Part shown: positions 51,974-63,912 of the stretch, piece by piece | Layout: each line of letters begins with the position of its first letter | How positions within the stretch are numbered: the stretch's first letter is position 1 | From: Erigeron canadensis | Taxonomy: Eukaryota; Streptophyta; Magnoliopsida; Asterales; Asteraceae | Assembly (NCBI RefSeq): GCF_010389155.1 | Contig: NC_057761.1 | Coordinates: 54,744,587 to 54,808,586 of the forward strand | DNA: 64,000 bases | Direction: 5' to 3' | Translations under genes and position numbers: made by a program | Notes under the pieces: model-generated | The model's input: only the letters and a program-made list of their open reading frames with translations | Told to the model about the DNA's origin: nothing | Databases searched by the model: none

Positions 51974-54156
51974 TTACAAAAACCTGATATTTTTTCATCT
52001 TTTTGTTTCATTTACTTAAAGCCTAGATATTCTAAAATTAAATACATATATACACATACAAAAACACAATAATACATCTATATTTATTTGAAGATCAATC
52101 TATCCAATTTCATTCATCCATTCAAATGAAATGGTTGCCATTAATCAAAGGCAGAGAACACAACAAAAGAAAAAAGAATGAAGATGGGGATACCACCACT
52201 TTCCTGCCAACCACCACTAGTCTTTTTCAAGCCATCAGCCGTCGAATCTTGCAGGCCATCTGCTATATATATCTAGATGGTGACGACGGAGATGGGGATA
52301 CCGACGTTATGGTGATCGGATTTTATAGATATAGGTATAGATTTGGATTTAAATATCGATTGGAGGTGGGGTGTAGTGGTCGAATTAGATATATATGAAT
52401 CCAGATTTAAATGGTGACAACAGATTTTATAGATTTAGATACAGGCCGACAGTGAGGTGCCCGACGGATATGCGAGCACAACAACATGTGGTTCTCCGTT
52501 TGCTGCTGCCAGATGTGGTGTGGAGGGTCGAATGGGGGGGGGGGGTTGACGTTGGTGGTGGTAATTAATGGGTCTGACGGATGCGGTGATGAGCATGGTT
52601 GATGGCGGCGGTAAATTGTGAGGTGGCGACGGTTTTTGGTGGTGTGGCGATAGGGTGATGGAGGTGTAGGGTAGGTGTTGCTGATGTTGATGTCCGACGT
52701 GTGGATTTCCGGTGAGGTAGTCGGAAACTCCAAAAACAGTTTCAGAAGAAGGTAAGGGTTGTAACTTAGAGGGAGGTTAACAGAATGAGATATATGTTTA
52801 ATTTCACTCAACAAGACCTCGTCCGACGCATGCGGCCTTTTTTTCCAAAATAAACTTGCATTTTAAAATATGAGTGTACACTCGGTGCGAGAACGAAATT
52901 CTTTTGAGGGTTAAGTTTTTTAACATTCTCAAATACGACTCTTATAAGTATGACAAATAACTTCTAAAATTGCCCCCTCACGAAAAATTTTCTGGCTCCG
53001 TCTCTGCGTCCCATCATTTAGCAAGGAGTAACTATGGTCGGGCCCGACTTTGTAGAGAGTAACTGGCTGCTTGAGCTAACTCAAGTGGTTAGCGTGATAA
53101 ACTTTTGTAAGTACAGATTTTAAATGAGTAGATTTTTTAAAAAAATGTAAAGTTTTTAATTGCTAAATTATAAGAGTAAAAGATTAAACTTCACTATTTA
53201 CCCAATCAACTTTACCCAAAAAAATGTAAAGATTTTAATTAACGGACTTAAGTGTGTGCTCATAACATACCCCCAAGGCCCCAAACACACTTAGTCGTAG
53301 GTTTTTATAAAAGTAGTCTCACTACATTTAGTGTATAAAGATATGACGGTATACCTTCCATCTTTTTCATACCACAATTGCAGGTTGGGTAACGTCGTTT
53401 CGTGGAATACAGTGTGTGCTAAGTGCAGATATTCAAGGTACAACGCAAAGGCTTGTAAACTGCACATATAATACAAATAAGAACATCATGTATACTTTAA
53501 TGCTTGGAAGGCTACACAGTAAGGTTGTACACTACCTTTAAAGCAAACTGGGATGTGATTCCAACAACCAGGGCAAATAGTATATAATATTCTACTTTAA
53601 CTATTCATGAATTTAAATCCCAATCCAAATCTAAATTCAAATAGAAATCCAAACACTGTGCATGTTTCTGTTCCAACTTTCACGTCACATGATCACCCCA
53701 TTAGTTGGATGGGTAATGTTGATATTTGACTAACTTTATGTCATATTGTCTTGTAATTTTACTGACGGTTTGGTGCTTCAAGTGCTCCTTCAGCCAACTT
53801 TTAAATCTAATTTATTGGAAATTAAACAAAGTTACAAAACCCAAATTGTCAAATTGACACACTCATAAACAAATGGACGCCTTTATGTAATGTAACATGT
53901 CACAAGTAGAACTACTACAATACGAATGTATTGTTATTTAGGAGTGTTATTTAGTACATGGCGTTCCACAAAAGTTTTTATACCTTTGTATTGCTATTGT
54001 TGTAATAAGACAGATGTGATAGATTTAGAAAGTTTTTATGCACAAAAGATAGCAATATAGCGCCTATAAAGTACAATAAATGAATTACAACTTCATTTAT
54101 ATATTACTTTGAATAAGTGCTTGGAATGCGGATGTGTGCTCGATTTGCTTAAATCT
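51974..54156. other. Intergenic region, no supported gene
   Basis: Open frames at 52126-52398 and 52407-52814 have biased composition (Asp/Arg-rich, Pro/His-rich) and no known domain. A run of about 10 G lies near 52537. The last few hundred bases should include the AP2 gene's 3' UTR. Confidence 0.35.
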
Positions 54157-56467
54157 TCAGTTTCTGTGGTGATACATGGGTGTGAGATTAGGTGAATTGT
54201 TGTGATGGTGAGAACGAGGTGAAGTCAAAAAGCGAGGTTCATGATGAGCAGCACCTGTTGATGAAGCACTAATTATGGAATTACTGAATCCTGGTGATGA
54301 TGAAGCACAGATTATGGAATTACCGAATCTTGATGATGCCGCACTAGCGAAAAAGGGTGAAGCAGGGTTGGATCCACCACAAGTATCGTGGACTTGCCAT
54401 GGCCAATACACGGAAGAATTACAGTCTTCACTTTTCTTTGTTGTTGTTCCCTGTCATGTCAAATTGGATTATTCATAATGGGCTTCTTGATACAGTTTTA
54501 ATTGAGTAGAGGTGTAAATTTTGACGACTTTACATGTAAAAAGTTGGTTTAATAAACATTTTCTAGGCCGATTTGATTTAGTGACTCTATAAAACTTCAA
54601 AGAAAAGTTTATATAATATATTGTAGGTGGACTAACCCGACCTGTTTTACCATTATCCATCCCAGCACATCCTGTCCGTCAACTTAGCGACACCTAAAAT
54701 AAAGAGTTACTCTCAGTATAGGTACCTGATAAACCGAGAAAAAAGGGAAAGTTGCACTGCTCCAGCCAGGAGGGTGGACAAGAGGTACTTGAGGTCCCAA
54801 TGATATAGTAGAGGCAGTTGCATTATTACCGCCTATAAAAGAGAGGGGAGCAATACCCAAGTTCAAATCCATAGACTGAACGGTGGCTGTAGATACAGGA
54901 TATGAATTATGATGGATATTTGAACAATTAAAATAGTAAACAGCTGCAAGTAATTTATGGATGAATACATGATGTTATTACCATCATTCTTTTCCTTAGG
55001 GGTTTGCCCCCCATCATATGAGCTAGGGTCAAAGTTGGTGACTGCTTCTTTTCCATTCCATTTCATAGCAGCCTTGTCATAAGCCCTGATTAATTGGGAG
55101 CAAATGGTGTAAAATAAACAAACAAACGGAAATTGGAAATTAAATGAAAACCCGAACCTTGCAGCTTCAATTTCACTTTCGAACAGTCCAAGGTAGATGT
55201 ACCTGCACAAAGCAAAAATGAATGAAAACCAACATGACAATTTCATCATGATGAAACTTCAACCCATACTTCAGACATAATGAAAGTTTCTAATTAAGTT
55301 CACTTAGTCTCACTTCTTCCCAAGAAGTTGGCCCATTCGAGCTTCCCAACGGCCACATTTGTGAAGGGTAACCCCTCTATACTTTGAACTACCTCTAGAG
55401 AACCCAGTGCTTTGACGACGAAGAACATGCACAAATTCTTCTTTTGTCAAGTTCTTTATCTGCAAAAAGGAAATACAACTCGTTATTTTCTCCTGCAGAA
55501 CAACTGTCATTCTAAATACACAAACATGTCTTGATAGATTCGGTCAAACCTGCTTAAGGTCTTCATGGTAATCATTAACATTGAAGTTAATATCAGCATC
55601 AAGTCCGCGGAATCTAATGGCAGCCTGATCGTATGCTCTATGACAAATTGCAATTTCATATATTAACAAAATGCTTCAAAGGTAATAATGGTATCATACC
55701 AATATCAAACAAAAAACCAAGAAGGAATATATTTTACCTTGCAGCAGCATGTGCAGTATCAAATCCACCTATAAATACAAGAATATAAACAATTCAAGCA
55801 GACCAACCGGGTCAGACACAATACAAATTCAATTATATGAAAATATGTCAATAAGTCCTCAAAGATACTTACCTAAATAAACCTGCTTCCCACAATCCCT
55901 ATAGATATCAATCGCATTAGGCGTAAGAACAAATCAGACATTTTTAACAATAACACGGAATTAGTAACAACAAAGCAACACTATTATTTGAAATACAACA
56001 ACTAACCAAATATGAGATTCCCAACGGCCCGTTCTCCTGTAAAACGTAACGCCACGATACTGAGAGCTCCGAGATCGAGGTCCTCTCCTACTCTTCTTAA
56101 TCTGCTGACTGTACTGCTGATAATGTTGTTCCCTATCATCAACCACACCACCACCATTCATTTCCAGCCACTTATTGTTAGTCCTTAAGCAACTATCTCC
56201 ACCAATCTCCGGGAAAAGCGGCTTAGTTACAACATTCTCTGACATAATTATCACATCTTCTAGACTATTCTTTTTAAGTATATCGAAACTGTACTCCATC
56301 TTTGAACACGAATAAGCATTGTCTTTGTCTCCCGCGTTACTCAACGTATCGACATTGATAACCGAGGTTGCACCACCCGAGCAGTACTGATTATCGGTTT
56401 CAGTCATGTATTCCGGCAACGGTTCGCTCTGATTGAGCTTCAGGGTGAGGTCTAATTCTAACACCAT
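54157..56467 (-). CDS. AP2-like transcription factor, TOE/RAP2.7 type, 451 aa
   Basis: Exons (minus strand): 56467-56007, 55898-55873, 55768-55738, 55637-55550, 55459-55314, 55202-55158, 55085-54982, 54886-54726, 54450-54157. The second and third are only 26 and 31 nt, the usual layout in this subfamily. The start has an EAR-like repression motif (LELDLTLKL). A basic nuclear signal [12 protein letters not shown] precedes AP2 domain 1 at about 135-193 ([38 protein letters not shown]). AP2 domain 2 is at about 227-285 ([34 protein letters not shown]). A second EAR motif, MDLNLGIAP, follows. The last exon carries a miR172 site encoding AASSRF (391-396). Proteins of this type repress flowering and are lowered by miR172 with age. 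The gene looks intact. Confidence 0.94.
54285..54305 (-). promoter_or_regulatory. Second, decayed miR172-like site
   Basis: The mRNA reads CTTCATCATCACCAGGATTC plus A. It shares 17 of 21 bases with the classical AP2 site but has a mismatch opposite miRNA base 10, where cleavage occurs. It is probably a weak or dead copy made by the 39-bp duplication. Confidence 0.5.
54324..54344 (-). promoter_or_regulatory. miR172 target site
   Basis: The mRNA here reads GTGCGGCATCATCAAGATTC plus G. Against the known miR172 sequence it has 18 Watson-Crick pairs, two G:U pairs near the miRNA 3' end, and one mismatch at miRNA base 1. The centre and cleavage site are perfectly paired. It lies in the last coding exon, where the TOE/AP2 family has its site. 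Confidence 0.85.
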
Positions 56468-57512
56468 ATTTTAACCAAGCTTTTTCAAAACTGAACTGGT
56501 TATCCCACTCCTAACAATCTGAAATTCATAGAAATTACCTTAATTACTAGCCAAACGTACACACACTAACACACATTTATATATGGGGATAACAAGTATG
56601 TTATTAGCATGATTTTGTAAGGGGGGATGATTTTGTATTTACACATGTGATTTTCAGGGGGAAGATTGTGAGGGGGAATGGAAAAGCATACATGCTTCTA
56701 GCAGCATATTTGTTTTTCCCTTTATATATACTCGTAAATATTTATAAATCGAAACAGTAAATAGTATCTAGTTATGGAAACATATACATACAAAATTATG
56801 TTATATAATCGAAACATATGGATGCAGAATTTGAAGGTAAAATAATGTAAATACTAGTACTGTAGTAAGGAGTATAGAGTTATAAATTTACCGGGGAAAG
56901 ATGAAACAATTGACGGCGGTGATTATATGTATTCATTCATTTTAGAGTGAGAAACTATTTTACTTATGTTTTAGAGAGAGAGAGAAAAAGAGACTTTGAA
57001 GGGTGTGTGTATGTTATATTGGCAAGAAATGTGGTAACAAAATATAGAGATGATGATGAATTGATGGGAGGTTTGAAGGAGGAGGAGAACAGAAAATGTC
57101 TATGGCGCGTGTAATTTAAATATTTGCAGCTACTACTTTAGTCCCTTTAAATAAAGACAATAAACTCTTTAAACTTTCTTCCAACGAGATTTTTCATATG
57201 TATATGGTAAATTTTTAAGTTAAAACCTTACTCTTTTTACATAAGTTACGATATGTCAATCAGTAAATAAAATTTTTATGCGTATATATATATATATATT
57301 AATCTATTATTAATCTAAGTCAACGGGGTTGGATCCAAGTGGTCAAAACATTTGATTAATACTCGTGTCTAGCAAAACCGGAAGCAGTTTATCTACCTTT
57401 AGTAGGATAAAGTTGTGTATATCTCAACTTCCCGTATACACCGTCGACGAATGCCTTGGGAGTTCCTTTTAATCTATTAAGTATCTACCACCACTGGATA
57501 ATGTTTTTTTAA
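56468..57512. other. 5' region of the AP2 gene
   Basis: Contains the promoter and probably a 5' UTR intron: a donor CCCCG|GTAAATTT (minus strand) lies near 56892, and an AG-rich leader (GAGAGAGAGA) near 56972-56982. A short SINE-like piece (GTTGGATCCAAGTGGTC) occurs at 57328-57344. No other gene. Confidence 0.4.
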
Positions 57513-57905
57513 GGGCTAAGTGCGCCGGAATGCAGTCAACTAATCACCAAAAGTTATTGTGTGCACGAACTCCAGGTCGGCTTTATTGTATTCAGGAAAC
57601 TTGAAATTATGTTTATTGTGAACATAAAACGGATGTGGGACCGGTTACTTCACATAAAACTTGTTTATTTTCATATATTTTTTTTATTGTGTGTATAAAC
57701 TAATCCCAAAAAGTTATTGTGTGCATGTCACGTAAGCAGTCAACGGGTCAACGTGAAAGTGGTGACCGGCTAACTTCTTACCCGGTAACTTTTGTTTACT
57801 ATGGGACTCTTGAACAAGTTTCCTGAATACAATAAAACCGACCTAAAGTTTGTGCACACAATAACTTTTTAGGATTAGTTAACAGCATTCCGGCGCACTT
57901 AGCCC
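57513..57905. mobile_element. MITE with TIRs of about 95 bp, GGGCTAAGTGCGCCGG
   Basis: The left arm GGGCTAAGTGCGCCGGAATG, later TTATTGTGTGCACGAACT and GGTCGGCTTTATTGTATTCA, is mirrored by the right arm ending CATTCCGGCGCACTTAGCCC. The flanks TTTTTTAA on both sides could be an 8-bp target duplication, though low in complexity. No coding capacity. Confidence 0.85.
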
Positions 57906-59319
57906 TTTTTTAAATGTATTTTAGCTAACTTTACTTTAGTAAGATATTTGACTTTAGAATAATGCATTATGAGTTCAAGTTTCATTTTTTACATTCGTAA
58001 AAGTGGATTATTAAGGGTATTTTTAAAAGAAAATCATAGACTACATCCTAAACATTCGTATAGTTTAGGATAAGAATATGATACATTGTCGTTAACAAAA
58101 GAAGAAAGGTGTTACTGTTAAATATTTCAAACAAATATCAAAACCATGATGTTTAAACATAAATACTACAGTGGTAACAAAAAGTAGGATTCTAAATATC
58201 GCTAAATTATCTGAAAAAACAAAGAATACGATTCTAAATATCGTTAATATATATAAAAAAAATGTAAGTAATTTTATAAAGTGGTTTTAATGCCAGCTAC
58301 ATGACACTGCTCCTATGATAACCTACCCTGCACTAGTGACCTTAATTACATACCACATATTCATAAAAACCACACAAGTGGTTCATCTTTGACATTAGAT
58401 TACACATTTAGTTTGTACTTCCAAAACAAATATACAATTTGTTTAGGGTATTTGGATATAGTCATATAGTTACATAAACGATGAAACTTTTATCTAGTGC
58501 GAGCAGGTTACTCGAGGAAGGCGACCTAGCTGGACTACCCCTTGATCGGTTCTTTCCATTCATTTACAGCAGTATTTAGTTACTGTACGTTATAGGTGGT
58601 CCATGTTACAAATAGTTAATCAAGATGCATTTTTTGTTGTTTGTTTGATGTGATCAGGCACTAATTACTAATTTAAGTATCCGAAGAAAAAGGTAGCATA
58701 ATTCAAAATTGATTTTAGCCTGACATTAGGATGGTCACATGAAAAGAGAACACCCTACCCACGAAAAATGAACTGTCGTTTATGGACTTTATAAAGGCTT
58801 AATCGTTCGTAGGCTACAAATTTACTAAAAACAGGAAATCGCTTTACATTATTGATGGTATTTAAGATTATTGTGACTAAGAGGCCCTATATCTTTAGAC
58901 TTAGGCAAAGCCTATGTCATTAGTCCATTAAGTACGCAATAAATTATGATGCCATTGAAAGTGTACAGGACACGATAATTTGTTGCTTTTAATTTATTTT
59001 TGTATATAATATAATAAATTAATAACCATATATACAAGGGCGGGGCCGAGAAATAATAGATCATTTTAACATGTAACATTCTTATTCCTTATATATGAAA
59101 ATGATTTTACAAGACAACTTCGCATATAAACACTCAAAAGGGTTGATGATTATAGAGTTTCTGCTATAAATTCTGGCTTTGGCAAGTAGCAAAAGGACAC
59201 TAGTAGTTATATTTCCTTCTCAACAATGATTTCACTTTCAAATTCAATTCAATTCAATCAAGGTGAACAGTAAAAGCGAAAATACAAATATATATAAAAA
59301 AATAATGCTTACCTTAACT
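57906..59319. other. AT-rich intergenic DNA
   Basis: No gene or clear repeat found. Confidence 0.35.
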
Positions 59320-60560
59320 TGTAACTGTCCCAATTATTGGTCAGTTTTGGGAGACCTGCAAAAACATTTTTTGATATCTCTGTTGCATTTGACATCGAAA
59401 TAATGTGACGTGATAAATAATTGCCCAATTATTAATATAACCGTTAGATCTATTTCAATAAATTTTAAGTGACTTTTACATATTTGGCTCGCTCACGCCA
59501 TTTGACATGTTCCCCTGCTGATTACAATAACTGATTCTATCCCATTAGAAAGATTATAACCCAACATCAATCCATTTAAAAGTAAAAAAAAAGGGTAATG
59601 GATAAACCCTAGCCCCGGTACCACAATTTGATAGATGCCCTAAGATTGCCATCTATAGTAGACATATTGGGCAACGTGTTCCTTTAAAGAACATTCAATA
59701 GACGTACTTTATAGTGTCAAATTCACAGAACTTTTATACCTGATTCTTTACAACACCCACTAATACAAGTATCCTTGATGAACAGTTTGAAAGAACATTG
59801 TGCGGATATGGTTTAAATGAAACAAACTAAAATCTTTTGCAGGTACAAACCGGGTAATTACTATCCAAGAAACAGGTAAAGTGTAGGTCAACACAGGCTG
59901 GTAAGCATCTCTAGAAAACAACACACCTGCAATAGGATAATGCACGGATTATAAAAGACTGATCAGGATAGTATAAAACTATAAATAGGGAAAATTCGAA
60001 TGTAATAATTTGCTACAAAATGCTAGAGAATCATAAAAGAGAGCTGAACCTTGAGTGTGTTGTTCATGTTTACCACCAAAAACCATGGTTTACTACCATG
60101 GTTTACTAACTTATGTATGACACTGCTGTAAGAAACTTGGTTATAGAATCCTAAGTTGATTTGATTGATTGAAATAAAAAAATTACAGATAGATGCCCTG
60201 TTCGAGAAGGGTGGTCTCCAAGTGCGAGGTCTACTACCTTCGATGATAGAAACATTCACCGCCTACAAAACAAAAAACTGAAAATACTTAAAGGGAAATT
60301 TGGTGGGAACAGTTATGGTTATTTGCCCATCCCGTTACCCCCACTCTCTTGCAGTTCGAGTATTGCATCTCCTGATTTCTCTCCACCTCCGTTACCTGTT
60401 GTAATTGGGCTTGCTGTAGCTGAGCCTACCCTAACCTGATTTGGCCCAATCCTGTGTGATCTATCAGCAGGTTCTTATCACTTGGGCATGTTGCTATATA
60501 TGAGCCTCTCATGCATGCCTTAAATTTCACATCCCGTCTCAACCCCACTCTAAAATGAAC
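59320..60560 (-). other. Candidate unassigned exons or a pseudogene
   Basis: Several short minus-strand open stretches are bounded by good splice signals. About 60276-60187 reads AVNVSIIEGSRPRTWRPPFS; about 59926-59850 reads GVLFSRDAYQPVLTYTLPVS with hydrophobic follow-on; about 59358-59316 reads GLPKLTNNWDSYKLR. At 60463-60319 an open end reads IGPNQVRVGSATASPITTGN... and stops. They do not join to one protein that I recognise. They could be parts of a gene I failed to read, alternative 3' exons of TOP6A transcripts, or remnants. Confidence 0.3.
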
Positions 60561-60679
60561 CGAAATTCCTGTAACTTGCTTCGTATATCACCTCAAGTGA
60601 ATGAAATTGCAAGAAGAAAATGAGTCATACTTAAACCACCATCAAAAGTGAGCCCTTGTTATAAAGTAATAAGCAAGTA

Positions 60680-62040
60680 CCATATAGTCATGTAGGCTCC
60701 CTGATGCTACCATGGGATCTAACAGAAATTTATTGCTACAATACACTCTAAGAATCTTCTAATAACAGAAACTTTAGAAACTTCTGATACAGATTCTCTC
60801 TCTCTTACCCTCTAGTATACAGAAAAGCTAAAGTTCAACATTACAAACTTATTTATAATTCCATCCTATAACCAGTCCACTTTAACTCTACAAGGACTTA
60901 AGACTTTTTCTCAGAACAATTTCATACTTGATTAAGTAAAAACAAAACACAAAAGACTCATAACATAATCCAAATGACTAATAGCTTAGAAATGTCAAAA
61001 ATTTCCCATGTGCTAAAGGGTACTCTTTCATTAAGACCAAACACAAACAAGGCGATCCTTTTTTTGGAACAGACAGTTGACCTTAGACACTAAAACTCAT
61101 GATTTAACAATTAACAAGTTCCTGACTGGAGGAAGGAGCGAATTAGAAACTATCCAGCAAATTCATGCGGGGTAAAAATCAACTTCAAAAAATTTAAAAT
61201 TCTTAGAATCAACTTCAAAATTTCAATACTTAACAGCTACATCACATGCATCTCCAGGCAGAAAAGACTAGAGGATTACAGATTTACATAGATCGAAGTG
61301 GCATTCATGACAAGTAAATCAGATGACTAAAGAAGGTAATGTCTCGTATTCACAAGTGAAACTGTGTATATAACTACAGATACTTTTCAATGTGAAGAAA
61401 GAGCACAATAATCGAAGCACGGTATGATCACGTTACTATAAATACTAGAGGATACTAAAAACGAATTGAACTCTTAAGCATGTTTTGCACTTTTCACCAC
61501 AAAAAACCATCCTCTTCTAACTCATGTATGATACCTCGACTCTCATGATCTTATAAGCATCTTCCAAACAGTACTTAATGTGTAGAACCTTTAGCCCATC
61601 AGGCTCCCAACTGATGCTTACCAAAAATCTAATACTCTAGTAGAGCTTTCCGGCTACCATTACACTGTATAAACGCGGTGCTTCTCATAGGAGAAAGTTT
61701 AAAATACAGAATCTGACCTTTTTATCTCTCAGACTCTCACCCTCACACAGCCGCAATGAAATACTGATCATAAATAATCCATCTACTCTTCTAGTATAGA
61801 GAATGGCTTTCAAGTTTAACACACATATTTAGAATATTACATCCCCAAAGCAGTCCACTTAATAACCTATGAAGGCTAGAAAAATATTTCTTAAAACAGC
61901 TTCATAGTTGATTAAGTAAAACTAAAAACATGACTCATAACTCAATCTTTAACAGATGGCCGGTATTTTAAATGTGTCAAATTTTCTTGTAATGCTAAAG
62001 GATACTCTTTCATTGATACAAACACCAAATAAGAAGATTC
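60680..62040. repeat. Old, diverged direct duplication
   Basis: Blocks at 60690-61060 recur at about 61600-62035 in the same order: GGCTCCC(T/A)..GATGCT, TTGATTAAGTAAAA..GACTCATAAC, and TGCTAAAGG(G/A)TACTCTTTCATT. The copies are clearly diverged. Non-coding. Confidence 0.55.
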
Positions 62041-62610
62041 TTTTTTTTGAGAATAGAGGCGGAAGAACTAGAGCACTGATATCCAAAATTTAACGACTTT
62101 ATGATAAAACAGAACCTTATAAATACAGGGGTCACTAACATTGCCAACATTTCGAGCCATGAAATCCCAATGAGGTCATAATGTCCATGAAAGATCCCTT
62201 GTGGCATTCGAAACACATAAATCATTTGATATGGAAAGTAACATCTCATATCCATGAGGGAAACAGGGAACTGTCTACAGATAAGATTTGCACTCTAATT
62301 TTCAATGTGCAAACAAAGGAATTAAGCACATTCTGGTCATGCTACTTTGTCAGTTGTACAAAGGCCTATTATTAAACTATTGAATGATCAGATAAAATTA
62401 CTTTTATTTGCTAGCAACCACAGCTTAGACCAATAAAGCTAGTAAACTACGGATAGCTAATGATTATCTGGTGGCTCTATCTTACAAATGCAGGGAAAGA
62501 AGGAACAGTATCCAAGAGTACACACGGTATCATATCATCATAAAAAGTAAACATGCAAAATATGACATAAACTTGCTACAGCTTTAAACAAAACAAGTAC
62601 CTAAGCATCA
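62041..62610. other. 3' flank of TOP6A
   Basis: Non-coding; includes the likely TOP6A 3' UTR. An open frame at 62010-62255 (minus) looks like chance. Confidence 0.35.
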
Positions 62611-63882
62611 CTAAAGCCAATCTTGTTGCTGCAGCTTCAATGGCAGGTAGACCTCGGACAAATACTGAAAACCAAAGGTACTCAAGGCCTGAATTTCCGC
62701 CTTTTGTTTCGTCTTAACCATCAAATTCAATTCTTCAACCCACCCGGGATTCTTCTTCACAAAATCCTCTTCCAACAAATCCTTCCCAGTCTTAATATCC
62801 TGCTCAGTCATCGGCAACCTACATTGTTCCGGTATCTTATACTTATCCAAATCACTCGGCCTAATCCCTAACCATTTAATATCCGGTGTAGTCAAATTAG
62901 CACTATCGTAAGACATATTCTTCGACCCACACCCATAAACCGACAAAATCTTCAACCCGTAAGGATCGCTATCCACAAGTGCCAAAACCGGCAACTTGAG
63001 CTCCATTTTCATCTTCCTTAAGAACAACCTAGTAGCAACATCAGGTTGTCCTTTAGCAGTCACAATAATACAAGGAAACCGATTATAAAACCTATCTTCG
63101 GCTAATCTCATATACGCGGCATCTTTTTCAACCAACAATATAAACAAAGCATCACTAGACATATCACCAACTCTATCTATATTAGGCGGTATCGCCTTCC
63201 CACCTATCCCCATTTTCGTACAATCAATCATATCACCGTTATCACTAAAAACCAACCTCCCAACCACAACCCCCTTTTCGGCCGCAACAACGTTCAACGA
63301 AGACCTCGTACATCCTAAAATACACGAAACATCGTCCAAAACAGCATCCGACTGTGTCTGATCCTGAAACAGTTTCACATCAGTATAAAACAAGTCACGT
63401 TTAGTCACATGTATGTTTTTCAAAGTCAATTGATGTATCAAGGACATAATTCGTGTCGTAATTGTGGTTTTTCGGACAGTGGAGACGGATGAGTAGGGAC
63501 GGATAGACGATTTGTCTTTCAAAACAATGCGGTCGAGTTCCGGAACGTAGAGTTGGTTATTGGCGGCGCGTGAGGGGACGGAGAATGAAAATCCGTTACC
63601 GGAAAGGATGGATTTAGCTAAAGAGATGGCTAAGTTCTGGATTCTGGATTGTACGGAAGATAACGGTAGGTCGGTTACTTCACGGCAAGTGGATGATAGT
63701 GAGAGGTCAGTTAGGGTTAGGGTTTTGGAAGTGGATCCCGATTTTGTGGAAGCGGTTTTTAGGGTTTTGAGGATTGAGAGGATTTCGGAGTCGGGTTTTA
63801 AGCGGTTTTTGAAGGGGAGGTGGATGGTGTCGGTGTCCGGGTCGGAATCGTCATCGGAATCGTGTCGTCGGCGTTTTGGCAT
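62611..63882 (-). CDS. TOP6A: DNA topoisomerase VI subunit A (SPO11-3/RHL2 type), 423 aa
   Basis: A single intact frame of the length usual for this plant protein. A basic, acidic-patch N-terminus ([14 protein letters not shown]) is followed by the winged-helix domain with the catalytic tyrosine at Y166 ([12 protein letters not shown]). The Toprim domain has E252 (LLVEKDAAY) and the metal-binding D304-S-D306 (LVDSDPYG). The C-terminus [20 protein letters not shown] ends the full-length family. With subunit B, RHL1 and BIN4-type partners this enzyme passes DNA strands and is needed for endoreduplication in plants; meiotic SPO11-1/2 are separate paralogues. The ATG at 63882 gives the usual start. 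No introns in the coding region. Confidence 0.95.
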   Translation of the reverse strand: MPKRRRHDSDDDSDPDTDTIHLPFKNRLKPDSEILSILKTLKTASTKSGSTSKTLTLTDLSLSSTCREVTDLPLSSVQSRIQNLAISLAKSILSGNGFSFSVPSRAANNQLYVPELDRIVLKDKSSIRPYSSVSTVRKTTITTRIMSLIHQLTLKNIHVTKRDLFYTDVKLFQDQTQSDAVLDDVSCILGCTRSSLNVVAAEKGVVVGRLVFSDNGDMIDCTKMGIGGKAIPPNIDRVGDMSSDALFILLVEKDAAYMRLAEDRFYNRFPCIIVTAKGQPDVATRLFLRKMKMELKLPVLALVDSDPYGLKILSVYGCGSKNMSYDSANLTTPDIKWLGIRPSDLDKYKIPEQCRLPMTEQDIKTGKDLLEEDFVKKNPGWVEELNLMVKTKQKAEIQALSTFGFQYLSEVYLPLKLQQQDWL

Positions 63883-63902
63883 TGTGGGAGTGGAGTGGCG
63901 GA

Positions 63903-63912
63903 GGCGGGAAAA
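63903..63912 (-). promoter_or_regulatory. E2F-type site upstream of TOP6A
   Basis: Minus strand TTTTCCCGCC, 21-30 bp before the ATG, probably in the 5' UTR or at the transcription start. It matches the plant E2F consensus. Confidence 0.6.

Larger units (their letters stand above)
54249..54349 (-). repeat. 39-bp tandem repeat covering the miR172 site
   Basis: On the plus strand ATTATGGAATTACYGAATCY begins at 54272 and again at 54311 (period 39 bp, 13 codons); a partial third unit lies at 54249-54271. In protein the units read [25 protein letters not shown] and SASSTGAA. The miR172 site was duplicated in frame. Confidence 0.75.

Noticed and set aside
52407..52814. 135-codon minus-strand frame
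   Set aside because: Pro/His/Thr-biased, crosses a run of G, and shows no domain, splice context or start context.
55873..55898. A 9-nt VYL micro-exon as in ANT-type AP2 genes
   Set aside because: GGGAAGCAG is followed directly by GTTTATTTAG, and the 26-nt exon keeps phase through VYL. The CAG|GTTTAT border is not needed as a splice site.
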